Source of the DNA: Actinomycetospora straminea
Lineage (GTDB): Bacteria; Actinomycetota; Actinomycetes; Mycobacteriales; Pseudonocardiaceae
Direction: 5' to 3'
Assembly: GCF_028737255.1 (NCBI RefSeq)
Contig: NZ_JAQZAN010000029.1
Location: 1 to 64,000 of the forward strand
Length of the DNA: 64,000 nucleotides
Shown here: one piece after another, positions 1-8,309 of the stretch
Layout of the letters: the number at the start of each line of letters is the position of its first letter
Position numbering within the stretch: the stretch's first letter is position 1
Translations under genes and position numbers: made by a program
The notes under the pieces: model-generated
Told to the model about the DNA's origin: nothing
Databases searched by the model: none
What the model saw: the letters and a program-made list of their open reading frames with translations, nothing else

Positions 1-60
1 GACCGACACCCTCCGGACCGACACCCTCCGGACCGACACCCTCCGGACCGACACCGTCCG
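1..60 (+). repeat. 15-bp tandem repeat, four copies, coding for Pro-Thr-Pro-Ser-Gly
   Basis: Four head-to-tail copies of a 15-bp unit (gaccgacaccctccg) fill positions 1-60. The last copy has one C-to-G change. In the frame of the downstream gene the repeat reads as PTPSG units with no stop codon, so it is most likely a coding proline-rich linker and not an intergenic repeat. It may continue upstream of the window. Confidence 0.85.
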
Positions 61-1274
61 CGCACCCGCCCCCTCGGCCGGGACCCGACGCCGCGGCCCT
101 CGCGGCCCCGACCGCCGCCGTGTCCACCGGCCCGCCCTCGGCCCCGGGCCACGCGGACCGGGGTGGGGCCGCCGCTCCCCCGCCGGTCCCGCCCACAGCG
201 CAGGACGGCGCCGACGGGCCCCCGAGACCGCGGAGACGCCGCCAGGCCCTGCTCGTGCTCGCCGGCTGCCTGGTGATCGTGCTCGCGGTGGTCGCGGTGC
301 TGCTCGTGGCCCTGCGCGACCCGGACACCGCGCCGGCGGCCCAGGGGTCCGCGGCGCCCGCGGTCAGCGCGCCGACGGCCGAGGTCACCGGGTCGGTGCC
401 CACGCCGCCCACCCCGGGCTCGATGGCGGTCGCGCCGGGCGGGCGGATCGCCTACGTCGCCAACCGCGAGCCGCGCGTCCTGACCGTCGTCGACCTCCTC
501 ACCGGCACCACGCGCCGCACCGTCCCGGTGCCCGAGGCCCCGCCGCGCTTCATCGCGTTCTCCGCCGACGGCGCCCGGGCCTACGTCAGCGCGTACACCG
601 AGGACGACGCCGTGAACGTCGTGCAGGTGATCGACACCGCCACGGGCGGCGTCGTCGCCGTCGTGCCGGTGGACCGGCGGCCCTACGCGCTGGCCGTCGC
701 CCCCGACCAGCGCAGCGTGTGGATCCCCAGCCACGACGACGCGACCATCGACGTCCTCGACACGACCTCGCTCACCATCAGCCGGCGGATCGACGTCGCG
801 CCGAACCCGCACTGGATCGCGTTCGGGGGTGGCCGCGCCTACGTCGCCAACCACGAGTCGGACCTGGTGACGGTCCTCAACACGACCACCGGGGCCACCC
901 TCGCGACCGTGCCCGTCGGCCGGAGCCCGCACGCGCTCGCGGTCTCCCCCGACGGCTCGCGGGTGGCGGTCGCGAACTACGACGGGAGCACGGTGTCGTT
1001 CATCGACACCGCCACCAGCCAGGTCGCCGTCACCGTGCCGGTCGGCCGCGGGCCCCAGTACGCCTCGTTCGCCGGCGACGGACGGCACGTCTACACCGCG
1101 AACGTGCAGGACGGGACGGTGTCGGTGATCGACACGACGACGTCGACGGTGACGGGCACGGTGCCGGTGTGCTCGTCGCCGACCAGCGTCGTGGTGGTGC
1201 CCCCGGAGAACCGGACCGCGCGCGTGACCTGCCTCGACGAGTCCCGGCTCGCCGTGCTGCAGATCGCCCGGTGA
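1..1274 (+). CDS. Partial membrane protein with extracellular YVTN beta-propeller, probably the C-terminus of a Ser/Thr protein kinase
   Basis: The frame is open from the first bases of the window, so the 5' end lies outside; the GTG at 120 is only an internal candidate start. The visible part has a Pro/Ser/Thr-rich juxtamembrane linker (PTPSG repeats, then a PPP-rich stretch), a basic cluster RPRRRR, one transmembrane helix (about nt 240-315), an Ala/Pro-rich spacer, and about 300 residues of YVTN-type beta-propeller blades with repeated 'VANY', 'VSVIDTTT' and 'VSFIDTAT' motifs. The positive-inside rule puts the linker in the cytoplasm and the propeller outside. Known family: PknD-like kinases join an N-terminal kinase to an extracellular propeller. 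The kinase domain itself is not seen, so that assignment is inference; a plain anchored propeller protein is the alternative. Confidence 0.7.
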   Translation, partial: PTPSGPTPSGPTPSGPTPSAHPPPRPGPDAAALAAPTAAVSTGPPSAPGHADRGGAAAPPPVPPTAQDGADGPPRPRRRRQALLVLAGCLVIVLAVVAVLLVALRDPDTAPAAQGSAAPAVSAPTAEVTGSVPTPPTPGSMAVAPGGRIAYVANREPRVLTVVDLLTGTTRRTVPVPEAPPRFIAFSADGARAYVSAYTEDDAVNVVQVIDTATGGVVAVVPVDRRPYALAVAPDQRSVWIPSHDDATIDVLDTTSLTISRRIDVAPNPHWIAFGGGRAYVANHESDLVTVLNTTTGATLATVPVGRSPHALAVSPDGSRVAVANYDGSTVSFIDTATSQVAVTVPVGRGPQYASFAGDGRHVYTANVQDGTVSVIDTTTSTVTGTVPVCSSPTSVVVVPPENRTARVTCLDESRLAVLQIAR

Positions 1275-1326
1275 CGCCGGCCGGCGCCGGGGCGCGGGGC
1301 CCTGCAGGAGCCTAGGCTCGCCCGCG

Positions 1327-2406
1327 GTGGCGGAGCGGAGCACGGGGTGGCCCGGCGCGGCGGGCCGGTGGGTCCTGCTCGCCGTCCTCACTGCGGTCGC
1401 GACGGTCGCGCTCGCGGCGCTGGCGGTCCCCTCGGCGGCGCTGTTCGCCGGGCTCCTGGTGGCGACGGTCCTCGCGCTCGCCGGCCTCGGACCGCGCGCC
1501 GTCGCCCCGCGCGCCACCTCGGCCGCGCAGGCGGTCATCGGTGTCGTCATCGGCCTGCTCGCGCGCCCGGAGACCCTGGCCGCGGTGGCCGCCGACTGGC
1601 TGCCGGTGCTGCTCATCAGCGTCGGCACCCTGGTCGCCAGCATGGCCGCGGGGCTGGTCATGGGCCTGCAGCGCGGGGTGTCGGCGCTGACCGGGGTGCT
1701 CGCGCAGACCGCGGGCGGCGCGTCCGGGCTCGTCGCGATCAGCCGGGACCTCGGCGGGGACGAGCGCGTGGTCTCGGTCGTCCAGTACCTGCGGGTCGGG
1801 CTGGTGACCGCCGCGATGCCCGTGGTCGCGGTCGTCGGCTACGGCGCGACGCACGTCGACGGCACCGGCCCGCCGTCCGACGCGGGGCCGGCGGCGCCGT
1901 GGTGGCTCGGGGTCGTCGTGCTGGTGGGGTGCAGCGTGGTCGGCGCGCCGATGGCCCGCCTGCTGCACGTGCCGGCGGGCGCGCTGCTCGGGCCCATGGT
2001 CGTGGCGGCCGCGGTGGGCCTCACCGGCATCGTCGGCGGCGCGACCGTGCCGGGCCTGGTCGTCGACGTCGCCTACGCCGTGATCGGGTGGCAGGCGGGC
2101 CTGCGCTTCACGCGGTCCGCGCTGCTCACGGTGCTGCGGGTCCTCCCCCTCGCGACGGCGCTGATCCTCGCGGTGATCGTCGTGTGTGCCGGCCTGGGGC
2201 TCGTGCTGTCGTGGGTCACGGGCATGACGCTGCTCGAGGGCTACCTCGCGACCACCCCCGGCGGCATCTACGCGGTGCTCGCCACCGCGATCTCCTCGGG
2301 CGTCGACGTCACCTCGGTGGTCGCGGTGCAGGTGCTGCGCGTGCTGCTCATGCTGCTCGTCGCTCCCCTGCTGGCCCGGGTCGTGGGGCGGCGGGCCACG
2401 AACTGA
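1327..2406 (+). CDS. AbrB family membrane transporter-like protein
   Basis: A 359-residue, strongly hydrophobic protein with about ten predicted membrane segments. It carries the two repeated AbrB-duplication modules seen in proteins annotated as ammonia monooxygenase/AbrB membrane regulators (first around 'VIGVVIGLLARP', second around 'AYAVIGWQAGLRF', with 'GYLATTPGGIYAVLATA' near the C-terminus). Substrate and role are unknown for this family. The GTG start at 1327 is supported by a -10-like TAGGCT at 1313-1318 only 8 bp upstream, which would give a leaderless mRNA. The stop abuts the convergent Uma2 gene, with no room for a terminator. Confidence 0.8.
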   Translation: MAERSTGWPGAAGRWVLLAVLTAVATVALAALAVPSAALFAGLLVATVLALAGLGPRAVAPRATSAAQAVIGVVIGLLARPETLAAVAADWLPVLLISVGTLVASMAAGLVMGLQRGVSALTGVLAQTAGGASGLVAISRDLGGDERVVSVVQYLRVGLVTAAMPVVAVVGYGATHVDGTGPPSDAGPAAPWWLGVVVLVGCSVVGAPMARLLHVPAGALLGPMVVAAAVGLTGIVGGATVPGLVVDVAYAVIGWQAGLRFTRSALLTVLRVLPLATALILAVIVVCAGLGLVLSWVTGMTLLEGYLATTPGGIYAVLATAISSGVDVTSVVAVQVLRVLLMLLVAPLLARVVGRRATN

Positions 2407-2976
2407 TCAGGAGCGGCGCAGCCCGTCGAGCAGACGGGCCGGCGACAGGGCGACCGCGAAGGGTCGCGTCACCTCCACGACCTCGTCGCCGACGGCCTCC
2501 GCGACGGTGACGTACCGCCCGCTGCCGTCGAGCTCGAGCACCTCCAGCGCGGCGGCGCCCTCCGGGTCGAGCAGCCAGTAGCTCGCCACGCCCAGCCGCT
2601 CGTAGTGCGCCTTCTTGGTGTTGCGATCGTGGAGGCGGGTGCTGCTCGAGGCCACCTCGACCGCCAGCAGCGGCGCCACCGGGAGGTTCGCCCGCGTGAG
2701 GTCGGCGTACCGGCAGACGATGACGTCGGGCTGGACCTCGTCGACCGTGCTGGTGGTGACCGCGAAGGGCGCCGCCAGCACGTGCAGCTCCGGGGGGCAC
2801 GCGGCCCGCAGGACCGTGTAGAGCGTCAGCGCCATCTCCTGGTGCGGCCAGCCCGGCGCTGGGCTCACGAACAGCATCCCGTCGATGAGCTCACGACGAC
2901 GGCCGTCGTCGGGCATCGCGTGCAGCTCGGCCACCGTGTAGGCCGAGGTCGACGCCGGCTCGCTCACGGGTGCCAT
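2407..2976 (-). CDS. Uma2 family restriction endonuclease-like protein (DUF820)
   Basis: The 189-residue product has the Uma2/DUF820 layout: N-terminal 'YTVAELHAMPDDGRRRELIDG', then 'PDVIV', and the core 'VEVASSSTRLHDRNTKKAHYERLGVASYWLLDPE'. The Asp of PDVIV, the Glu of VEV and the downstream Lys fit a PD-(D/E)XK nuclease fold. The biological role of Uma2 proteins is not settled. The length is normal for the family and the gene looks intact. It is monocistronic and converges on the AbrB gene. Confidence 0.88.
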   Translation of the reverse strand: MAPVSEPASTSAYTVAELHAMPDDGRRRELIDGMLFVSPAPGWPHQEMALTLYTVLRAACPPELHVLAAPFAVTTSTVDEVQPDVIVCRYADLTRANLPVAPLLAVEVASSSTRLHDRNTKKAHYERLGVASYWLLDPEGAAALEVLELDGSGRYVTVAEAVGDEVVEVTRPFAVALSPARLLDGLRRS

Positions 2977-3007
2977 CGTCGCGCTCCTCCCCTCTCCTCA
3001 CCAGCGC

Positions 3008-3421
3008 CTACCGGAGCCGGCGGATCCCCGTCGGGGTGCTGGAGTAGACGCCGAGCGTGTCCAGCCCGGCATCGACGGCCGCGCCGCCGAGCGCGTCCGC
3101 CCACTCCTCGTCGTCGGCACGGACACCGGGCGGGCCGAGCCGTTCGAGCACGAAGAGGCAGGAGCCGCGCCCGCCCGCGGTGTCCAGCGGGCCGTCCGCG
3201 AAGTGCGCCAGCACGTCGCGGAGGCCCTGCACGAGGTGCGGGTCGGGTCGTCGCGGTGTGTCCTCGAGCGGGACGACGACCGGCGCCTGGCGGCGGTCGC
3301 CGTCGACGAGCATCAACCAGACGCAGCCGTCCTGGCGGGCCGGTCCGACGATCGCGTCGACGCGGGCGAGCACGTCCTCGTCGGTGAGGAGGGGCGCGGC
3401 GTTCTCCGGGCTGAGTGTCAT
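3008..3421 (-). CDS. Hypothetical acidic protein, 137 aa
   Basis: I do not recognise a family. The product (MTLSPENAAPLLTDED...) is a soluble acidic protein with alternating hydrophobic strands ('DGCVWLMLVDGDRRQAPVVVPL', 'GSCLFVLERLGPPG') and a C-terminal 'DTLGVYSSTPTGIRRLR'. The spread of strands and helices looks like a small alpha/beta domain. The ATG at 3421 is the first plausible start, and the frame has consistent actinobacterial third-position GC. Similar 130-140-residue proteins in actinobacteria are usually left as hypothetical. Confidence 0.65.
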   Translation of the reverse strand: MTLSPENAAPLLTDEDVLARVDAIVGPARQDGCVWLMLVDGDRRQAPVVVPLEDTPRRPDPHLVQGLRDVLAHFADGPLDTAGGRGSCLFVLERLGPPGVRADDEEWADALGGAAVDAGLDTLGVYSSTPTGIRRLR

Positions 3422-3540
3422 GCGCCCACCGTGGGCGCCCCGGGGCCCGCGTGGGTGCCGTTTCGCACAAGCCACCGCGCTCCACGCCTCGACATCGACG
3501 CTGGGGACACTCCCGAGAGATCGAACTGGAGAGCTCCCCG

Positions 3541-4311
3541 TCACGAGGTCGGGCGCAGCCGCCCCAGCAGCGGGATGGCCGTGATCTTCTCCTCGGTCAG
3601 CGCGTCCCAGTCGATCCGGCCGGGGTGGCGGGCCTCGCGGGTGCAGGTGACGACGCGGTCGGCCGTGACGACGAGGTCGAGACGCACGTCGTGGTCGGTG
3701 ACGGGGATGTCGCCGACGGGGACGATCTGCTGCTCGTGCACGGTCGTCACGACCGGCGTGTCCGGCGCGACCAGCCCGGCCTCGCTCGCCACGGCGAACT
3801 CGAGGTCGGAGAACCCGCCGCCCTTGCCCAGCCGCGCGCCGTGCTCGTCGACGGCGACGCACCCGGTGACGACGAGGTCGACCGGCTCGAGGTCCTCGAC
3901 GGCCACCGTGCGCCCCGACCGCGACGCCCCCTTGATCGACGACGCCTTCCGTGGCGTGTCGGCGAGGTGCTCGGGGTCGAGCAGGACGAACGGCGCCTCC
4001 TCGGCCAGGCGCGGCACGGCCATGTAGACGGTCTTCCCGTCCTCGAGAGCGCGCTGGCGGACCGGCCACTGCGCGGCGTCGGGGTTGCACTTCAGCGTCC
4101 GCGCCCGCTGCCAGACGTCGGTGCCGCGCAGGCGCTCGGCGGCCGCCTCGGCGCCGCTGACGTTCGGGATGCGCCCGTGCGCGCCCGGGAACCGCGCGAG
4201 CTTCCCGTCGCGCAGCGCGTCCCAGACCCGCTCGCGCACGGCCGCCTTGGCCTCGTTCACCGCCGCCGGTCCCCCGGCGTCCGCGTCGTGCCGGCGTGCT
4301 CCTCGTGCCAC
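3541..4311 (-). CDS. 5-formyltetrahydrofolate cyclo-ligase family protein (long MTHFSD-like form)
   Basis: The protein has the cyclo-ligase family core: 'VPRLAEEAPFVLLDPEHL', the nucleotide/folate-binding glycine motif 'GARLGKGGGFSDLEFAVASEAG', and the C-terminal 'VTTVHEQQIVPVGDIPVTDHDVRLDLVVT'. The family closes 5-formyl-THF to 5,10-methenyl-THF using ATP. At about 256 residues it is longer than short FAU1/YgfA enzymes and resembles the MTHFSD-like branch, whose activity is less certain. The start at GTG 4311 is chosen because a TAGCGT -10 hexamer on this strand (4324-4319) ends 7 bp upstream, predicting a leaderless transcript; GTG 4320 overlaps the -10 and is unlikely. Confidence 0.8.
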   Translation of the reverse strand: MARGARRHDADAGGPAAVNEAKAAVRERVWDALRDGKLARFPGAHGRIPNVSGAEAAAERLRGTDVWQRARTLKCNPDAAQWPVRQRALEDGKTVYMAVPRLAEEAPFVLLDPEHLADTPRKASSIKGASRSGRTVAVEDLEPVDLVVTGCVAVDEHGARLGKGGGFSDLEFAVASEAGLVAPDTPVVTTVHEQQIVPVGDIPVTDHDVRLDLVVTADRVVTCTREARHPGRIDWDALTEEKITAIPLLGRLRPTS

Positions 4312-4336
4312 GGACGACACGCTACGGCCACCGCTT

Positions 4337-4358
4337 ATTGACAGAATTTCTTGTCAAT
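4337..4358. promoter_or_regulatory. Inverted-repeat operator in front of the ArsR-type regulator gene
   Basis: A perfect 7-bp inverted repeat, ATTGACA (4337-4343) and TGTCAAT (4352-4358), flanks an 8-bp AT-rich spacer. It is the only AT-rich spot nearby, lies between the divergent cyclo-ligase and regulator genes, and contains a TTGACA -35 hexamer on either strand. Size and place suit autoregulation by the winged-helix regulator encoded from 4373. Confidence 0.6.
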
Positions 4359-4372
4359 GTTGTCGTGGGGCC

Positions 4373-4981
4373 GTGCTCGACGTGGACGTGATCGACGAAC
4401 CGGCCGCCGCCGCGGCGGCCCTCGACCCGCTGCGCGCGCGCCTGCTGGCCGCGCTCGCCGAGCCCGGATCGGCCTCCACGCTGGCCGGACGGGTCGGCCT
4501 GACCCGACAGAAGGTCAACTACCACCTGCGCACGCTGGAGGCGCACGGCCTGGTCCGCGAGGTCGGCCAGCGCGCCCGGCGCGGGCTGACCGAGCGGATC
4601 GTGGAGGCCTCCGCCGCCTCCTACCTCGTCTCTCCCGCCGCGCTCGGGGAGGCCGCGAGCGACCCCGGGCGTGTCTCGGACCGGCTCTCGGCCCGCTACC
4701 TGCTGGCGCTCGGCGGCCGCCTGGTACGCGAGGTCGGCGATCTCGCCCGCCGCGCCGACGCCGCGGACAAGCGCCTGGCCACCCTCGCGATCGACACCGA
4801 GATCGCCTTCGCCTCGGCCGCCGACCGGGCCGCGTTCGCCGACGAGCTCGGCGCCGCGGTCCGCGACCTCGTCGCCCGCCACCACGCCCCGGGCGGGCGC
4901 CCCCACCGCCTCGTCGTCGGCGCGCACCCCGTGCCCGCCGCGACCCCGGCGACCCCGGACACCCAGGAGGACCCGTCATGA
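4373..4981 (+). CDS. ArsR-type winged-helix transcriptional regulator
   Basis: After a short acidic leader, the product has a winged-helix domain: 'LDPLRARLLAALAEPGSASTLAGRVGLTRQKVNYHLRTLEAHGLVREVG' followed by the wing 'RRGLTERIVEASAASYLVS'. The C-terminal half is helical and probably dimerises or binds ligand. GTG codons at 4373, 4382 and 4388 are all possible starts just downstream of the palindrome at 4337-4358. The stop overlaps the ATG of the SRPBCC gene by 4 bp (ATGA at 4978), and that gene overlaps the MFS gene in the same way, so the three form one operon. ArsR/SRPBCC pairs are a common arrangement. Confidence 0.85.
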   Translation: MLDVDVIDEPAAAAAALDPLRARLLAALAEPGSASTLAGRVGLTRQKVNYHLRTLEAHGLVREVGQRARRGLTERIVEASAASYLVSPAALGEAASDPGRVSDRLSARYLLALGGRLVREVGDLARRADAADKRLATLAIDTEIAFASAADRAAFADELGAAVRDLVARHHAPGGRPHRLVVGAHPVPAATPATPDTQEDPS

Positions 4982-5802
4982 CCGAGCAGGACCAGCGCAC
5001 CGTCGACCTCGAGGTGACGGTCCCCGGCACGCCCGAGCAGGTCTGGGACGCCATCGCGACCGGGCCCGGCATCAGCTCCTGGCTGCACCCCACCCGCGTC
5101 GACGAGCACGTCGGCGGTGCCTTCGGCTTCGACATGGGCGGCTCCGAGGAGGCGGCGCACAGCACTCCGCAGGGCACGGTCACCGCCTACGACGCGCCCG
5201 AGCGCTTCGCCACCGAGGCCGCCTGGTCGATCGGCACGGAGAGCACCACGCTCGCCACCGAGTGGCTGGTCGCCACCCGCGACGAAGGTACGTGCGTCGT
5301 GCGGATGGTGATGAGCGGGTTCGGGTCGGGTGACGACTGGGACGACGAGATCGACGCCCTGCGCGAGGGCATGGGGGTCGCGCTGGAGACCCTGCGCCTC
5401 TACCTCGCGCACTTCGCCGGGCGCCGGCCCGTGACGGTCGACGCCGCAGCGCGGCTGGGCGGTCCGGCGGAGGACGCGTGGTCGCGCCTGGTCGCGGGCA
5501 CCGGCCTGCCGGAGGCCCGCGTCGGCGAGCGCCTCACGCTCGGCGGGACGCCGGAGCTCGCCGGGACGGTCGAGGCCCTCTCCCCTGGCCGCTGGCACCG
5601 GGCCGCCGTCCTGCTCCTCGAGACGCCGGCGCCCGGCGTCGCCGCGCTCGTGGCGGCGGGACGGGACGCCCACGCCTCGGTGCACCTGACCTTCTTCGAC
5701 GGCCCCGGGACCGACGCCGCCGCCGTCGCCGACCGCGAGCGGCCCCGCTGGCAGGCCTGGCTGGCGACGGTCGGGTCCGAGACCGCCGGGCAGACCCGAT
5801 GA
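4978..5802 (+). CDS. SRPBCC (START/Bet v1-like) domain protein
   Basis: The 274-residue protein opens with an AHSA1/SRPBCC module: 'VDLEVTVPGTPEQVWDAIATGPGISSWLHPTRVDEHVGGAF', then 'DWDDEIDALREGMGVALETLRLYLAHF'. A C-terminal segment of similar make-up ('TVDAAARLGGPAEDAWSRLVAGTGL', 'HASVHLTFFDG') suggests a second, diverged copy. Such domains form a hydrophobic pocket; the ligand cannot be told. The start overlaps the regulator stop (ATGA) and the stop overlaps the MFS start (ATGA), so translation is probably coupled. Confidence 0.85.
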   Translation: MTEQDQRTVDLEVTVPGTPEQVWDAIATGPGISSWLHPTRVDEHVGGAFGFDMGGSEEAAHSTPQGTVTAYDAPERFATEAAWSIGTESTTLATEWLVATRDEGTCVVRMVMSGFGSGDDWDDEIDALREGMGVALETLRLYLAHFAGRRPVTVDAAARLGGPAEDAWSRLVAGTGLPEARVGERLTLGGTPELAGTVEALSPGRWHRAAVLLLETPAPGVAALVAAGRDAHASVHLTFFDGPGTDAAAVADRERPRWQAWLATVGSETAGQTR

Positions 5803-7292
5803 GCCCCACCCGCACACGGCTCGCGCTGGCCGTGCTCACCCTGCCCGCCCTGCTCGTCGCGCTCGACCTGTCCGTGCTGCTGGTCGCGCTGCCGACCCTG
5901 GCCGAGGACCTCGGCGCCGACGCGGCTCAGCAGCTCTGGATCACCGACGTCTACGGGTTCCTCGTCGCCGGCTTCCTCGTGACGATGGGCAGCCTCGGCG
6001 ACCGGATCGGCCGGCGGCGCCTGCTGCTCGTGGGCGCCGCCGCGTTCGGTGCGGCGTCGCTGGCGTGCGCGTTCGCCCCGACCCCGGAGGTGCTCATCGC
6101 GGCCCGCGCGCTGCTGGGCGTCGCCGGCGCCACGCTCATGCCCTCGACGCTCGCGCTGGTCACGAGCCTCTACCCCGACCCGCGCCGCCGGGGCGCCGCG
6201 ATCGCCACGGTGTTCTCCGCGATCATGGCCGGCGGGGCCCTCGGGCCCGCGCTCGGTGGGCTGCTGCTCGCCCACTCCTGGTGGGGCTCGGTGTTCCTGC
6301 CCGGCGTCGCCGTCATGATGCTCCTGCTCGTCGCCGGGCCGCGGCTGCTGCCCGCGGGCGAGGGCACCGAGGTCGGGCGGCTCGACCTCACGAGCGTCGC
6401 GCTGTCCCTGCTCGCCCTGCTGCCGGTGGTCCACGGAGTCAAGGAGCTCGCCCGGGGCGGTGTCGGCGACGTCGGCGTCGTCACCCTGCTCGCGCTCGGG
6501 GTGGGCCTCGCCGCCGGCGTGGCGTTCGTCCGCCGCCAGCGCCGCCTGGCCCACCCCCTGCTCGACCTGCGCCTGCTCGCCCACCCGGCCCTGCGCGGCG
6601 CGCTGCTGACGATGCTGCTGGGCGGGGTGGTGATGGGCGGGATGTTCCTCGTCGTCACCCAGGACCTGCAGCTCGTGGCGGGCCTCGACCCGCTGGCGGC
6701 GGGGCTCGCGACGCTGCCGGGCACCGTGGCGATGCTGCTCGGCGTGCTCGCCGGGCCCGTCCTCGCGCGGCGGGTCCGCCCGGCGTGGGTGATGGCCGGC
6801 GGGACGGCCCTGGCAGCGCTCGGGCTGGCCGGCGTCGCGGTCGCCCCGAGCACGGTGTCGATGCTCGCCGCCTTCACCGTCGCGCTGCTCGGCATGGGCC
6901 TGCCCGGCGGGCTGGGCGTCGGCCTGGTGATCGGGTCCGCGCCGCCCGAGCAGGCCGGGTCGGCGTCCTCGCTCTCGGAGACCGGCCAGGAGCTCGGCAT
7001 GGCCGTGGGGCTCGCCGGGCTCGGCAGCCTCGCCGTCGCGGGCTACCGGGCGCTGCTGCCCGCCGACGTCCCGGCGGCCGCCCGCGAGGGGCTCGCGAGC
7101 GCGGTCGCGACCGGCGACCCGGCGCTCCTCGCGCCGGCCCGGGAGGCGTTCACGGGCGCGGTGGGCCTGACCGCGGCCGTGTCCGCGGTGGTGCTCCTCG
7201 GGGTGTCCGCGCTGGTCGTCGCCACGCTGCAGCACGTCCCGGCGACGGCGACGAGCGAGCCCGCGACCGCGCCCGAGCTCGTCGACGCGTGA
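5799..7292 (+). CDS. MFS drug transporter, DHA2 (EmrB/QacA-like) family
   Basis: A 497-residue permease with about 14 membrane helices. It carries the MFS motif A 'GSLGDRIGRRRLLLVGAAAF' between helices 2 and 3, the DHA2-type opening 'LVALDLSVLLVALPTLAEDLGAD', and the motif C-like 'GGALGPALGGLLL'. DHA2 proteins are proton-driven exporters of drugs or cationic compounds. The ATG at 5799 overlaps the SRPBCC stop. As last gene of an ArsR/SRPBCC/MFS operon it is probably induced by a compound sensed through the regulator (inference). Its hydrophobic C-terminus ends in a short acidic tail. Confidence 0.9.
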   Translation: MSPTRTRLALAVLTLPALLVALDLSVLLVALPTLAEDLGADAAQQLWITDVYGFLVAGFLVTMGSLGDRIGRRRLLLVGAAAFGAASLACAFAPTPEVLIAARALLGVAGATLMPSTLALVTSLYPDPRRRGAAIATVFSAIMAGGALGPALGGLLLAHSWWGSVFLPGVAVMMLLLVAGPRLLPAGEGTEVGRLDLTSVALSLLALLPVVHGVKELARGGVGDVGVVTLLALGVGLAAGVAFVRRQRRLAHPLLDLRLLAHPALRGALLTMLLGGVVMGGMFLVVTQDLQLVAGLDPLAAGLATLPGTVAMLLGVLAGPVLARRVRPAWVMAGGTALAALGLAGVAVAPSTVSMLAAFTVALLGMGLPGGLGVGLVIGSAPPEQAGSASSLSETGQELGMAVGLAGLGSLAVAGYRALLPADVPAAAREGLASAVATGDPALLAPAREAFTGAVGLTAAVSAVVLLGVSALVVATLQHVPATATSEPATAPELVDA

Positions 7293-7305
7293 GCGGCGCC
7301 CGACC

Positions 7306-8220
7306 TCACGCCCCGCGCCACCGCCCGGGTGGGACCCCGTGCTCGGCACGGAAGCGACGCACGAAGTAGCCGGCGTCGCGGAACCCCACCCGGGCGGCGA
7401 CGGCGGTCACGGTGAGGTCGGTGTCGGCGAGCAGGCGGCGGGCCTCGCGCAGGCGCCGCTCGGTGATCCACTGCTGGACCGTGCGCCCGGTGCGCCGGCG
7501 CACCACCGTCGTCACGTGGCCCGGGGTCAGCCCGACCGCGTCGGCGACGTCGCGCAGCGACAGGGGCGCGCGGAACCGCTGCTCGACGACGTCGAAGACC
7601 GCCGCGAGCAGGGGCTCGTCGCGGTCGCGGAGCTCGTCGGTGACCACCGCCTCGAGCCGCGTGAGCCCCACGAGCAGCAGCGTCAGGTACGCGCGGACCG
7701 CCGCGGCGGCGCCCTCCCGGCGCTCGCGGAGCTCGGTGTCGAGGGCCCGCACGTGCCCGACCCACCGGTCGCGCTCGTCGTCGGGGAGCGTGAAGCGCTG
7801 CCACCCGCCCCGCCCGTGGCCGACCAGCGGGGCGAGCAGGGGGTGTGAGCGCCACGAGACCAGCGAGCCGGTGGTGCCGGGGTCCACGACGTCGGCCGGG
7901 AAGTAGACCATCCACAGGTCGCTCTGCGTGGCGAGGTGCCCGGCGTGCGGGGCGACGACCGCCCCCGGCGCGAGCACCGCCACGTCGCCCGCGGCGAGCG
8001 GGACGTCGCGGCCGTCCACCCGCAGCGCACCTGCACCCGCCTCGACGAGCAGGAGCAGGAGGAAGTCGTGGGCGTGCGGGGTGCCGACCGGGGCCCCCGC
8101 GGGCGGGAGGTCCCGGACGTCGGAGACCCCGCGCCGGTGCTGCACGGTGACGTCGAGGCCGTCCGGCGAGCGGGGGTAGTCGACGACCGGGACGTCTCCC
8201 GTACCCGACGATCGTCCCAT
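7306..8220 (-). CDS. AraC family transcriptional regulator with N-terminal cupin
   Basis: The N-terminal half is an AraC-type cupin: 'PVGTPHAHDFLLLLLVEAGAGALRVDGRDVPLAAGDVAVLAPGAV'. The C-terminal ~100 residues hold two HTH motifs: 'LSLRDVADAVGLTPGHVTTVVRRRTGRTVQQWITERRLREARRLL' and 'LTVTAVAARVGFRDAGYFVRRFRAEHGVPPGRWR'. The ATG at 8220 gives 304 residues; the frame could extend to 8295 but that stretch is low-complexity. The gene is divergent from the methyltransferase gene across about 90 bp and is its likely regulator (inference from arrangement). Confidence 0.9.
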   Translation of the reverse strand: MGRSSGTGDVPVVDYPRSPDGLDVTVQHRRGVSDVRDLPPAGAPVGTPHAHDFLLLLLVEAGAGALRVDGRDVPLAAGDVAVLAPGAVVAPHAGHLATQSDLWMVYFPADVVDPGTTGSLVSWRSHPLLAPLVGHGRGGWQRFTLPDDERDRWVGHVRALDTELRERREGAAAAVRAYLTLLLVGLTRLEAVVTDELRDRDEPLLAAVFDVVEQRFRAPLSLRDVADAVGLTPGHVTTVVRRRTGRTVQQWITERRLREARRLLADTDLTVTAVAARVGFRDAGYFVRRFRAEHGVPPGRWRGA

Positions 8221-8309
8221 CGCACCCGACCCGCGTCCCTTGTCCGCAGGTGGACCCACGGGGAGCGTGGACGACGACACCGAATCCCGTCCCACGAGGA
8301 GAGCGAAGC

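Noticed and set aside
1-60. Intergenic 15-bp repeat or iteron
   Set aside because: The repeat length is a multiple of three and it is in frame with the downstream gene, coding PTPSG units.
3422-3540. tRNA gene
   Set aside because: A TTCGA-like loop is seen (CAGTTCGATC on the minus strand), but no acceptor or anticodon stem could be drawn.
5400-7349. Very long open frame on the minus strand across the SRPBCC and MFS genes
   Set aside because: It is antisense to clearly recognisable genes, its product is an Arg/Gly/Glu-rich low-complexity chain, and it follows from GC-rich codon bias.
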